64,000 nucleotides of DNA. Origin: Sycon ciliatum. Taxonomy: Eukaryota > Porifera > Calcarea > Leucosolenida > Sycettidae. Positions 54,529 through 64,000 of this stretch are shown one piece after another. Below the pieces are notes generated by a model, which was given only the letters and a program-made list of their open reading frames with translations, had not been told where the DNA came from and searched no databases. A program made the translations under genes and the position numbers. The DNA lies in NCBI RefSeq assembly GCF_964019385.1, contig NC_088653.1:17519431-17583430 (forward strand), in the 5' to 3' direction. Every line of letters starts with the position of its first letter. Positions within the stretch are counted from its first letter, which is position 1.

Positions 54529-54747
54529 CCTTTTTGAAACACAATGTCCCGATAACAGTGAAGCCATTGTTATGCGCATCATCACTTGTACATGGGATAG
54601 TTAGTACTGTAGTGCCTTGAGTTCTATAAGGCTGCATCGCACTTGGGTTCAGTCTATAGCCATCCTGGCATTTAAGGGTAGCACTCTTTCCCACTTGGGT
54701 AGCTTTTAGATTCAAGCCAAGCTCTTGGTAAGCATCACATTGTTGCA
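54529..54747 (-). CDS. Sushi/CCP-like exon 1
   Basis: 219 bp, phase 1 at both ends, acceptor CCCTGTTCAG and donor AAAAAGG|GTACGT. It encodes QQCDAYQELG, ATLKCQDGYRLNP, LTIPCTSDDA and VIGTLCF: four Cys with the CxDGYRL motif after Cys2, as in CCP modules. It is longer than usual (73 residues), and Trp before Cys4 is absent. Directly upstream the frame stays open to an ATG at 54877 (MKKRIFEYFVSGWLALFLTL), which could be a signal peptide. Alternative acceptors exist there (CTAACCTTGCAG), so the start is unresolved. Confidence 0.65.
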
Positions 54748-54897
54748 CTGAACAGGGCAACAAAGACAAAACATGTAGCAGTATGTGATAGATTGCAATA
54801 GATTGGCACTGTGACTGCAAGGTTAGGAAGAGAGCTAACCAACCTGACACAAAATATTCAAAAATCCGTTTCTTCATATAAATATTTTAATACTAGG

Positions 54898-55301
54898 ACA
54901 CCATAGCAAAGAGTCCGTAGCCGAGTCGGAGAAACATCTCTCCACGAGTCCTGACTGCTGTTCGTGCCGAGTGTCTAAAATCCAGCATACTCTGACATGG
55001 CTGAAATTATGTATTTTACACTGCCTGTTTGCAGAAACTTGGAATTTGTTTACGGCGATGACAGTGAGGACCAGCCGTCAGCAACTAGCGCTAGTGCCGA
55101 AAGCGCCGCCAGCGCCGCAATCGACTACGAGTCAGACGAACACTCCTCAGACAACTCTGATGAAGGAGCAGGTGCAGCAAAGCGAATTTGTTACGGAGAG
55201 CCGCCAGATGCAGAACGCAGCGGCGATGAGGAGTTTCAGTCAGGACTCGTGGAATCGGTGGTGAGAGATGTTTCTCTGACTCGGCTAAGACTCTTTGCCA
55301 T
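54898..55301. repeat. Inverted repeat flanking an acidic open frame
   Basis: The left arm 54898-54960 (CCATAGCAAAGAGTCCGTAG...) pairs with the right arm 55236-55301 (...CGGCTAAGACTCTTTGCCATGG). The middle holds the frame listed separately. Confidence 0.7.
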
Positions 55302-55470
55302 GGTTGTGAAGTTCACTGATGCCCAGTGCAGCAATAATATCCTTCCATCTTGTGAAAATACAGTGATGTTGTGGCAGACATTTTGTTGCAGTCCTTTTCA
55401 GATGAGAAAAAGTGGTCACCTTGGCCAGGTGGTCTTCTTATCCAGGTTCAATGGGTCACGTGACATGTGA
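54997..55470 (+). CDS. Acidic/Ser-Ala-rich open frame (uncertain)
   Basis: 157 codons from ATG at 54997. FVYGDDSEDQPSATSASAES is followed by more Asp/Glu/Ser, a possible basic GAAKRICYGE, and a C-terminal part encoded in the right arm of the inverted repeat. There is no known domain. It could be the N-terminus of a DNA-transposon or host regulatory protein. The frame extends beyond the inverted repeat, which weakens a simple MITE reading. Confidence 0.3.
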   Translation: MAEIMYFTLPVCRNLEFVYGDDSEDQPSATSASAESAASAAIDYESDEHSSDNSDEGAGAAKRICYGEPPDAERSGDEEFQSGLVESVVRDVSLTRLRLFAMVVKFTDAQCSNNILPSCENTVMLWQTFCCSPFQMRKSGHLGQVVFLSRFNGSRDM

Positions 55471-57060
55471 CTATATTCACAATAATTATACATGATATGA
55501 CCGCACGACTCATGAGTCATGTGTCTGGGGGAGTGGGGGCATATCAGACCTGCCAAGTAGGGGTCAAACGGGTGTACCTTTAACTAACGAACGGGTAATT
55601 AACGGGTACCCTTTAGCAGCCATATTAATTTTTTTGCTCATTTCTCACATAAATCATGATTTAAATTTGTATGTTCTCAGGTTGTATTTTGATACCACAT
55701 TACGATTCGCAATTGATTCGTGTCTCATAATAATATTATAGCAATGAAGGTTCCAAATGAATGTCATCCATACATTTGCCCATGTACATGTAACAGGTAC
55801 AATCGTACATGGTCCTAGTGCTACATGTATTTTGATACATGTACGCAAATCAACGGCAGATCGATGTGATTCAAGCCATACAAGGACAGAGGATCTCTGT
55901 GTAGTAAATACTGAACATGGTACAAGGCCCACACCGACCTCGAATCCACTCCTTGACCTGACTGTAACCAATCGGCGAGACCTCCCATCCACATCTAAGA
56001 TTCTCTCACCTGTTGCTGATCACTGTCTGGTCATCACATCCATCTCTCTAAATGTACCCACATCACGTGAGCTAGTCACCAGTAGTAAGGAAAGCAAGTG
56101 GATCCGAGATATGCGGTGCTTTAACCACTCCTTGTTCACCACACTTCTTCTGAGATATCCTCCAGTTGAAAGAATCCAGGGTGATGTGCATATCGACTAC
56201 GTTTGGACTGTTTGGCACAACCATGTTATGGCTCTGTTCGACAAGTGCACAGTATGGCGGCTCATTACTACCGGGCATAAGAACAAAAAACCCTGGTACA
56301 ATGCCCATCTTCAGAAACTGAAATCAAGGCAGAATAGACTATATCGACAGTTTCTGAAGCATCCCCAGGATCCGGTTTGCCACAAACTACAAACTAGCCC
56401 GTAACCCCTACCGACTTGAGCTGCGTAAAGCCAGAGAAAACCAACACCGAAGACTGGCTGATGATCTTGAAGACACTCGTCGGGGCACTTACCACTGCCA
56501 GATTAACAATGTACGTTCCCGAATGAATGTAACCGCTGAAACCCCTGCGGAAAAGGTAGAAATGCTCAGTTCCCACTTCTCAGCACAGTGTACCTCATCC
56601 AGCATACATTCACATTGCTCTCCGAATACCGAACCCTTGCCACTAGCCGAGAAGTTCAGCTTCACTCCTATCAGCGCAAGCCAGGTGTGTAGGGGGATGA
56701 AACAGCTCTCCACGAGGAAAGCTACCGCTGACCCAGAACTTGTCCCTGTTCTGCGCCATCATGCTGATCAGCTCTGTGAATCACTGGCAAACGTCTTGAA
56801 CAAGAGCCTAGATGATGGCTGTTTCCCACAGGATTGGAAACTGGCCACAGTTTCACCACTGTACAAAGGCAAGGGAGAGCAATCGGACCCCAGCAACTAC
56901 AGGCCGATTTCCCTGCTCAAAATCGTGCCTCAATTATTTGAACGGATCTTAGCGGATGATCTACGTGATTTCGTCCATGACATTCGTTATATCAGCAGCG
57001 CCCAATTCGGTTTTGTCAGAAACCGATCTACGGAGGAGCAATTGCTCTTGCTGACACATC

Positions 57061-57426
57061 TGTGGTAGATTTGGTGTCACGTGTTTGTTTCGTCTTGGTC
57101 GCTGTGGACACGCGTCATTGGTTGGTGGTGTTGTGCGCATGCGCGAAACTGTGTGAGCTAGTCTTTGGTCTGTCGTCTTGTCAAGATGTGGTCGTTTTCC
57201 GTGTTCTTGGTTATTCGTCAATAAAAAGAGTGTAAAAAGGCAGTCCAGTGGTGGCGGTTGAGCTGATGCAGTGATGGAGAAGTAGTGTTAGACTAACAAC
57301 TACAACATTTGGCGCCCAACGTGGGGCTCGAACCCACGACCCTGAGATTAAGAGTCTCATGCTCTACCGACTCGGTCCGCACCAACGTGCCAAAAGGGGC
57401 ACACACGTGCCAAAAGGGCAGGGACA
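57061..57426 (+). mobile_element. Solo LTR fused to antisense tRNA-Lys
   Basis: A TG...CA LTR of 247 bp (57061-57307; AATAAA at about 57220) is followed by TT and a primer-binding site TGGCGCCCAACGTGGGG. The match to tRNA-Lys(CTT) does not stop after about 18 nt but runs through the T arm, variable loop, anticodon arm and into the D arm (57310-57372). About 54 further bases with a repeated ACGTGCCAAAAGGG follow. A 7-bp duplication ACACATC (57054-57060 and 57427-57433) bounds the whole unit, so it inserted as one piece. There is no second LTR and no coding region. Confidence 0.85.
57310..57372 (-). other. Partial tRNA-Lys(CTT) copy, not a functional gene
   Basis: On the minus strand: GTCGGTAGAGCATGAGACTC, the anticodon CTT in loop CTCTTAA, T-loop GGTTCGAGCCC and a 3' CCA. 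The acceptor 5' strand and most of the D arm are absent, replaced by CGGTCCGCACC-type sequence. The encoded CCA shows it was copied from mature tRNA. Confidence 0.88.
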
Positions 57427-58570
57427 ACACATCAAATGGCTGAGTGCAATGACAAGAAGCTGAAGTTCGACTGTGTTTTCCTCGACTTTAAGAAAGCTTT
57501 TGATCGTGTGGATCATCAAGCATTGCTAAATGCATTTGAATTTTGAAGGAATTGCTGATAGGCAAGCAGTCGACTGGCTCCGAAGCTTCTTATCTGAGCG
57601 GAGGCTGTCTGTAAGGTTGGAAGGACAATATTCCGAGGCCAAGGTCCTCACCTGTGGAGTCCCGCAGGGATCGCATCTTGCTCCAACCCTCTTCTTATTA
57701 TTAATTTTGTCAATTCCCTGCCCTCATCAATCACCTACTGTACCCTCCTGTATGATCATGATAACACGAATTCCCTGCAGTGGAACCAATCTCGTCTAGA
57801 GAGCGACCTTTCAGCCTGCCAACTATGGGCCAGCAACGTCGGTGGAGAGTTCGCACCAGCCAAAACGACCCAGATCCGTAACTACAGTAACAACCACCCT
57901 ATCCAGCTCTCTTCCCAACCTATCACCATCGTTGAAGCTGCGAAGCATCTGAACACGCCACCTCAGCCTGGTCCTATGCCATCACCAAAGCTGAGCTGGA
58001 GCGTTTAAATATTTTACAAGCCAGAGTAGCTAGGAAGTATTTTCTACGTAAAAAAGTCAATGTAGATAGATGCGAAACGAAATCCCAGTTAAATGCCCTT
58101 TGTGACTTAGAGTCCTTGCACTTTCGCAGACAAGTATCAGCTCTTGTTACTCTATTTAAACTTATACATATCTCCAGAACACCTCCAACATTTTCACCTT
58201 TCATTGTCTTCAAGTCCAAGAAGACCAAACAAACTTATTAACATCAATTATCACGGTGTGCGTTTATCTTCCCTCTTTTCCAACAAAGCTGCAATGCTAT
58301 GGAATTGCCTACCGCCTTCTCTTACCGCTATAACCAGCCTCCCCGAATTCAAGCATTCTCTCTATCAGCATTTTCGCCGATATATTCATTACACTGACGG
58401 TATCCCAACTCCTTAATTACCAGATTTTGTATGCCTCGATCTATTTCCTTAGCCTATCCTCGATTAACTGCTCCCTCTACATAAAGTTGTCATTTCATTC
58501 TTCTTGCAGGAGATCCCCTCGACAGGCCCAAAGCCTTTGGGAAATCCTCAAATATAATGAAATACAAAAA

Positions 58571-58874
58571 AAATACAGAGTAGTTTAGCAAAACTTCCGT
58601 GATCTCGCCCAATCCTATTTGCTATGTTCGCCGAGGACTGGTACTCTTCACATTCAGGTTCGCACCCATAGCTAGCTGCAGGTGAACTCGTGAAACGAAT
58701 CTTCACAAATCTGTTATCTTGTATGCAATATTTCGAACTATTTTTCGACTAAGCCAAGCTCGTCGATTGAAGGAACAAACTACAACCATGAGTATCATAG
58801 CTACTACCTACGGACATTACCGTGTGTGACACTCCGACTGGTCACTCAGCCTGGTGACACTAGTTCATCTTCAA
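58571..58874. other. No recognised gene
   Basis: Short unique stretch between the LINE and the 462-bp array, inside the hAT-like interval. Confidence 0.4.
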
Positions 58875-60136
58875 GTACTGTGGCAGATTCGATGTCGGAG
58901 AACCATCGTAACTTTCTAGTAACTCAGCTGCCACCTTGAACGAGTTTCAAGTCTTGCATTTTCTCACATCACAATCAAAACCTCCAGTACGAGGATTTTT
59001 ACTTGCACTAGAGTGGAGAGAACGACTGCCTTTCAGCTCCTCCCTGACAAAGTTGAAAGCGGGAATGAAAAAGGAAAAAGGAAAAGAGAACGACTGCCTT
59101 TCAGCTCCTCCCTGACAAAGTTGAAAGCGGGAATGAAAAAGGAAAAAGGAAAAGAGTATCCGCACTCCTATTTCGAGCCCTGGCATACGATAGGATCATC
59201 GAAATCCAACTTTTCCAACAACACTCATTCTATTTCAGCGCAGTGTCCTGTCCAATCACACTCAAAATCACACTCGTAAATCTCGCACACTCCCTCCTTG
59301 ACGATATGACAACTGACACTCATAAATCTCGCACAAGTACTGTGGCAGATTCGATGTCGGAGAACCATCGTAACTTTCTAGTAACTCAGCTGCCACCTTG
59401 AACGAGTTTCAAGTCTTGCATTTTCTCACATCACAATCAAAACCTCCAGTACGAGGATTTTTACTTGCACTAGAGTGGAGAGAACGACTGCCTTTCAGCT
59501 CCTCCCTGACAAAGTTGAAAGCGGGAATGAAAAAGGAAAAAGGAAAAGAGAACGACTGCCTTTCAGCTCCTCCCTGACAAAGTTGAAAGCGGGAATGAAA
59601 AAGGAAAAAGGAAAAGAGTATCCGCACTCCTATTTCGAGCCCTGGCATACGATAGGATCATCGAAATCCAACTTTTCCAACAACACTCATTCTATTTCAG
59701 CGCAGTGTCCTGTCCAATCACACTCAAAATCACACTCGTAAATCTCGCACACTCCCTCCTTGACGATATGACAACTGACACTCATAAATCTCGCACAAGT
59801 ACTGTGGCAGATTCGATGTCGGAGAACCATCGTAACTTTCTAGTAACTCAGCTGCCACCTTGAACGAGTTTCAAGTCTTGCATTTTCTCACATCACAATC
59901 AAAACCTCCAGTACGAGGATTTTTACTTGCACTAGAGTGGAGAGAACGACTGCCTTTCAGCTCCTCCCTGACAAAGTTGAAAGCGGGAATGAAAAAGGAA
60001 AAAGGAAAAGAGAACGACTGCCTTTCAGCTCCTCCCTGACAAAGTTGAAAGCGGGAATGAAAAAGGAAAAAAGAAAAGAGTATCCGCACTCCTATTTCGA
60101 GCCCTGGCATACGATAGGATCATCGAAATCCAACTT
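58875..60136. repeat. 462-bp tandem repeat, 2.7 copies, with internal 68-bp duplication
   Basis: AGTACTGTGGCAGATTCGAT recurs at about 58876, 59338 and 59800. Each unit contains GAGAACGACTGCCTTTCAGC plus 48 bases twice in a row. Units are nearly identical; the third differs at one base near 60071 and stops at 60136. The arrangement is a small higher-order repeat, indicating recent amplification. Confidence 0.95.
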
Positions 60137-60215
60137 TTTTTCATCTTTTTTACAAACGGGTACCCTTTTACTAACGGTACCTGAGATTAACGGGCGGGTA
60201 CCCGTTTGACCCCTA

Positions 60216-60776
60216 CTGCCAGTACCCTGCATGCATCTACGTTTCCTGCGCTGATGTGTGGATCTTCCATGCATGGACAGTGCAATGCGTGCACGTACAT
60301 GTACATGTAAATATACATGTAGCAGTTTTTGAAGCGGTCGCGGGTGGGTGGTCGTCGGTCGAATTGAGCGAGTGGTCGCCTTATCCGAGCTGTTTTGAAT
60401 ACGAATGCGTCCATGACAAGGAAAAGTGTCGCCATTACAGGTTTTACTGCACGTTATTATGTGTTGTACGTCAAAAGGATTTGTCAATCTTCGTGGAATG
60501 CATGTCTATACAGTGCATAGGATAGTTCCAAGGGTATGTTACATGTGTAGAATGCTCCCTAAAAAGATACTCCATGCACGTAGTGCACTGACCAAACTGA
60601 CATAGCTGTGTAGAAGTGTAAAGTGTAGAAAATGAACTGAAAAATCCGTTTTGTCAGAAAGTGTGCTGGCTTGCAAGGATTCTGGATAAACAAGTGCCGG
60701 ATTTTTTAGAGAGGGATGACTGTACGTGTCCATGCGCATGTACACGTATACTGTATTTTGCTTCTGTCAATCAATA
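60216..60776. other. No recognised gene
   Basis: ACATGTACATGT-type palindromes at 60296-60320; no coding call. Confidence 0.4.
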
Positions 60777-60872
60777 ACACAACGACTAATGAACCACACA
60801 ACGACTAATGAACCACACAACGACTAATGAACCACACAACGACTAATGAACCACACAACGACTAATGAACCA
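60777..60872. repeat. 20-bp tandem repeat, about five copies
   Basis: ACAACGACTAATGAACCAC repeated with no visible change. Confidence 0.95.
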
Positions 60873-61267
60873 AAAAAGGTCCAAAGAAAGTTGTATTCCG
60901 GCCGACCGAGTCTCTTTTTTAGGGGTTGCCGAACCGAAACAAGCCTATTTTTTTTGTTTTGGCCTATTCAAACGAGCTTGAAGACATGCACTGCAATCTA
61001 TACTCACCTATTCTACAGACCTCATGAATGCCGTAAATGAAAACATTCTTGTTGGAACAGCGAATATTAACAGTCGAAACAGTGTTTTGTGGTTGTTTTA
61101 CTGGATCTTTACAGATCACATTCATGTCCTTTCTTTCGGCATGCCGAAGAGTTGTATCGTAGATGTTTTTAGAATCCTCTGCAACATCGTAAAATCTATG
61201 CCTTTGCAGTGCCTCCTCCGTTAGGACACAACCCTCATACTCTGCAACAAGAAGAGACAGAGAGCAA
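60873..61267. other. No recognised gene
   Basis: No coding or repeat structure identified. Confidence 0.4.
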
Positions 61268-61269
61268 GA

Positions 61270-61390
<121 letters not shown>

Positions 61391-63527
61391 AGAGATAAGC
61401 TATCTTCTAACTACACTCATCTTGTAAGAGGACATGCTACGAAAGGTGAATGAAGCATTGATTCGTACTTACATGGCGTACCTTCTAAGGAACAGGCAGT
61501 TGGAGATTGTCTGTGTGTGTGGATGCTAAAGATCGTGTATTTTCAACAACAGCTTGAAGGTGACAGTGATCTACACCTGCACACAGTCGTTCCGTGCATT
61601 CCGTCGGCAGGCTGGATCACCATTTTTATCAATTTCTGACTTTGGTCGGGGAGGGAAAATAGTGGGAAGATGACTGGGGAAAGCTCAAAATCAACCAATC
61701 GAAAAGCCAAAGGCCAAGAAAAAACTACGTACCACAAAATACTTCCTACCAGGGAGCAGTAAAACACCTACTACTCTGCTGTTCAGCGCAACCAAACCGT
61801 GAGCCCGGTGCAAGGACTCCTATGCTATACACTGACAATATGTCCCCTATGGCGCATGCCGGGCCGGAGGCAGCTTCCGCGGAGTGGTGCGGCCGGAGGG
61901 CCATCTTTAAGGGGGGTCTGGGGGTCCTCCCCCAGAATGTTTTTGGAATTTAGACGGCAAATCCTGCACTCTGGGCGACTCCCTGTACAAAACATACATC
62001 GAAACTTTTTCTCCCCGGTGGACGTTGTGTAGACCGACTTTTTGGGAAGTTTTTTTTTTTGGTACGGCCATGGCCGTACCGGTCGTACCAGTGGCGCCGG
62101 CCCTGGCATGGTATCGTGACTGGCACAATAATTATCATGAAGCCAAAGCACAAGTTTGGCCAAAGCCGCCACTTTCAAATTTTTACTCCAGTTATGGACC
62201 TTTCACGAGGGACACCACAGGCAAAAACCGTAGTGACCCACACTGAGCGTGTTCCAAACCTCTGTTTTCTCTGTACGGCTGTGTTTCTGCCAGTACTCTG
62301 TCAGTAGTCTAGTTTGGCGATGGCAGAACTGGTAGTAGTGAAATAAAACCCGTTTCAACACAAAAATGACAACACCAACGTACCGTATTTCAAGCATGTG
62401 TTCTTGTTTGTCGTTTTACCATACAAACCTAACCATTTCCATTGACCTTCCTTGCAAATGGACGTGGCAGTTCCTCTTGAGTAGGGACTTCAATCGAAAA
62501 ACCAAATTCGCGAGTTTCGCAAAAAAAGCTAGTTTTTCTAAACCGGGAAGATGTGAGAAACAACCTGTGAAAATTTGAACCCAAAATTCCAAGGCAATCT
62601 AGAGTTATAGTCGATTGAAGATCGGAAAACGGGGGAGAAAGTAGTCACAGAAGTAAATGCAAGTATGTATGTGAGCCGTGTGGTTTCCGTCCAGCACTGC
62701 ACTATCTGGTGCATACATGGCGATACAGGATGTGTGCATGCCATGCAGTGTGCACGCATGCCGTGCGCGCCTGCTTGCACAAGTCACACGTTTTCACCGT
62801 CACTGCTTCTACAGTGTGCGCGCAGTTCACTCGATTTTTTTCGTCTACCACCAGGAAATCGCCGTGGGCTGGTTTCTGTGATCATCTTCCTTCTACGGGG
62901 ATAAAGCGCGAGCCTCAATGTTCTAGAATCCTCTTGGTTTAGGCTAATTCGAGGCCGCTGAACACGAAAATCGGGTGTTCCTCGCGGGGCCGAGTACGGA
63001 TCTGGTCGAAATTAGTACTTCGAAGTGCATCCGCGCCAAGCGCGGAGGCATTATTTTTGGAAGTATGGCATGTGTGGCACCATTGGAAAGGTAATGACCT
63101 CAGCTACCTAAAAATAGCATCGACAAGGCCGAAAAGGCCGCGGTAGAAGATACTCGGGCCTCGAACTGCATCTCGAACTGCAGTCACGATTCGCCCATTC
63201 ACTTTGTACAGGCGAGCTGTGACTGCACTTTTCGCTTTTCTGTGACCGGAACTGAACTCCCTATCTTGAGTCATATTTGCAATGAAACTGCATGTGGAAA
63301 CCCTCATTAAATTCACTTTTGGTAGGTGTGTAATCCGTAGTTTTATTTTTCTTTCTGTACACCACATTGTCAAACTCGTAAGCATCAAGACTGGGCAATT
63401 GACACTCTAAAACAGAAAGTGACAGATAGAAGAATAGACAACGTATTCACTCCTTCTTCAAACCCTGCCCTAAGAGCATTGCAGTTACTGATGGTTTCCA
63501 ATCGATAAAATTTAAGACTCAATAGAG
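61391..63527. other. No recognised gene
   Basis: GC-rich stretch 61860-62100 with GTACGGCCATGGCCGTAC palindrome near 62062. A 94-codon minus frame at 63104-63388 contains GHRKAKSAVTARLYKVNGRI and abuts a possible donor (TTTAG|GTAGCT), but no family was recognised. Confidence 0.4.
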
Positions 63528-64000
63528 AGACTCGGATGGAGAACCAAGGAAGAATTCAAAGGAAAGGAAAAATGACCAAGGAACTACAAGTTACGCTACA
63601 CTGTCCATTAACACCACCAGTTACTGGACAATCAGCTCATGTGATAACATGAAAAGAGCTAAAATACGAGTGAGACTGCATGACTGAGTACATGAGTACA
63701 TGTATGAGTACATGCAGAAAATAGTCAATTTCAGCGTTTCTGCTCCAAACAGCAACTAGCTTCGACTAGAAACAAAGATTACACCAAAGGATCAAACAAC
63801 AACCATTTTCTGCAGTTTTTTAGCAGATGGCTTCCTTGTGCTTGGCCCAGCACGCCAAAAATCACACCTCGGAGGAGTACAAAAATTACAACTCTCAGAT
63901 GTCCTCGATTGCTGGCCATGGGACGACATGAGCTGATTCTTTAGTAACTAGTGGCGTTAGTGGACATTATAGCGTAACTTTTAGCTCCTTGATCCTTTTT
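63528..64000. mobile_element. Long-inverted-repeat element, right end cut by the window
   Basis: 63528-63650 is the reverse complement of 51925-52050. The sequence from 63928 (CATGAGCTGATT...GGACATTATAGCG) is the same arm in opposite orientation, starting to close the element at the window edge. This gives an element of at least 470 bp with arms over 70 bp. Confidence 0.7.

Larger units (their letters stand above)
55740..58570 (+). mobile_element. LINE (Jockey/CR1-type), decayed
   Basis: In order: C-terminal endonuclease motifs (LLDLTVTNRRDLPS and SPVADHCLVITSI, 55757-56404); the KPWYNAHLQKLKSRQNRLYR linker; RT with NYRPISLLKIVPQLFER and FVRNRSTEEQLLLL (56523-57060); after the LTR-tRNA insertion, LDFKKAFDRVDHQALL; then a shifted frame with CGVPQGSHLAPTLF; degenerate YDHD where F/YADD is expected; and AMLWNCLPPSLT near 58290. 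The tail CCCTCGACAGGCCCAAAGCC resembles the LINE at 13.4 kb. It is inactive because of several frameshifts and the broken catalytic box. Confidence 0.9.
55558..60215. mobile_element. Large hAT-like interval with nested insertions
   Basis: TAGGGGTCAAACGGGT is at the left end and inverted at the right. The next 40 bp on each side are rich in ACGGGTACCC. Flanking octamers CTGCCAAG and CTGCCAGT agree at six of eight positions, compatible with an aged 8-bp duplication. Inside are the LINE, the LTR-tRNA insertion and the 462-bp array. No hAT transposase is seen, so the original element was probably short. Confidence 0.6.

Noticed and set aside
57310..57372. Functional tRNA-Lys gene
   Set aside because: The 5' acceptor strand and D arm are missing, CCA is encoded, and it is fused to an LTR within a bounded insertion.
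63104..63388. 94-codon minus-strand frame with GHRKAKSAVTARLYKVNGRI, considered as a ribosomal-protein exon
   Set aside because: The resemblance is too loose to name a family; only a possible donor supports it.

Overview
This window is nuclear DNA from an animal, most likely a marine invertebrate. The evidence is scattered spliced exons with GT/AG borders (secreted and sushi/CCP modules joined in phase 1), abundant dinucleotide and ATT/AAT microsatellites, and LINEs, Penelope-like elements (PLEs), tRNA-derived SINEs, hAT-, Tc1/mariner- and TTAA-type MITEs. I cannot place the phylum from sequence alone. There is no operon structure, rRNA, CRISPR array or intact single-exon host gene. The region is a gene-poor nest of mobile elements around a few host exons, all on the minus strand.

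Layout. 0-2.8 kb: two copies of a tRNA-like SINE, the first split by a hAT-like element that itself holds a PIF/Harbinger-like MITE; then a signal-peptide first exon (1.9 kb), a CA tract and a pogo-like MITE. 2.8-13 kb: MITEs, a decayed LINE (4.47-5.70 kb) cut by a TA-flanked MITE, foldback elements, GT and CAG/CAC tracts. 13.4-20.1 kb: a minus-strand LINE with a nearly intact reverse transcriptase (RT), then a TTAA element whose interior carries nine near-identical 281-bp tandem units, each with a tRNA-like fold. 21.1-24.7 kb: two head-to-head PLE copies with an 854-bp foldback element at their junction. 25-30.3 kb: MITEs, a SINE, a retroelement ORF fragment and weak exon candidates. 30.5-37.6 kb: at least four further PLE insertions, including one nearly full-length element (32.24-36.20 kb). 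39.3-43.9 kb: GA/CA tracts, a secreted-protein first exon (41.05-41.57 kb), a 1.1-kb TTAA-like element and a duplicated CA block. 44-55 kb: three sushi exons (44.4, 51.7 and 54.6 kb) among repeats, a 23-bp minisatellite and the tail of a Tc1/mariner transposase. 55.6-60.2 kb: a 4.7-kb hAT-like interval enclosing a LINE, an LTR-tRNA insertion and a 462-bp tandem array. 60.2-64 kb: simple repeats and one arm of a long inverted repeat.

The most interesting signals are these. (1) The PLEs carry ten hammerhead-ribozyme-like motifs, all with a 9-nt stem-II spacer. (2) In two PLE families (a third agrees in part) the GIY-YIG nuclease domain appears split by a roughly 200-235 residue low-complexity insert with AT-hooks. 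(3) A 38-bp palindromic MITE with 8-bp target duplications sits inside one hammerhead. (4) A solo LTR is fused to about 60 nt of antisense tRNA-Lys, has a 7-bp target duplication, and interrupts a LINE at a point where the frame resumes exactly. (5) A tRNA-derived sequence has been amplified into a near-perfect tandem satellite.

The sushi exons and signal-peptide exons suggest secreted host proteins whose introns are filled with these elements. Which exons belong to the same gene cannot be decided without transcripts.
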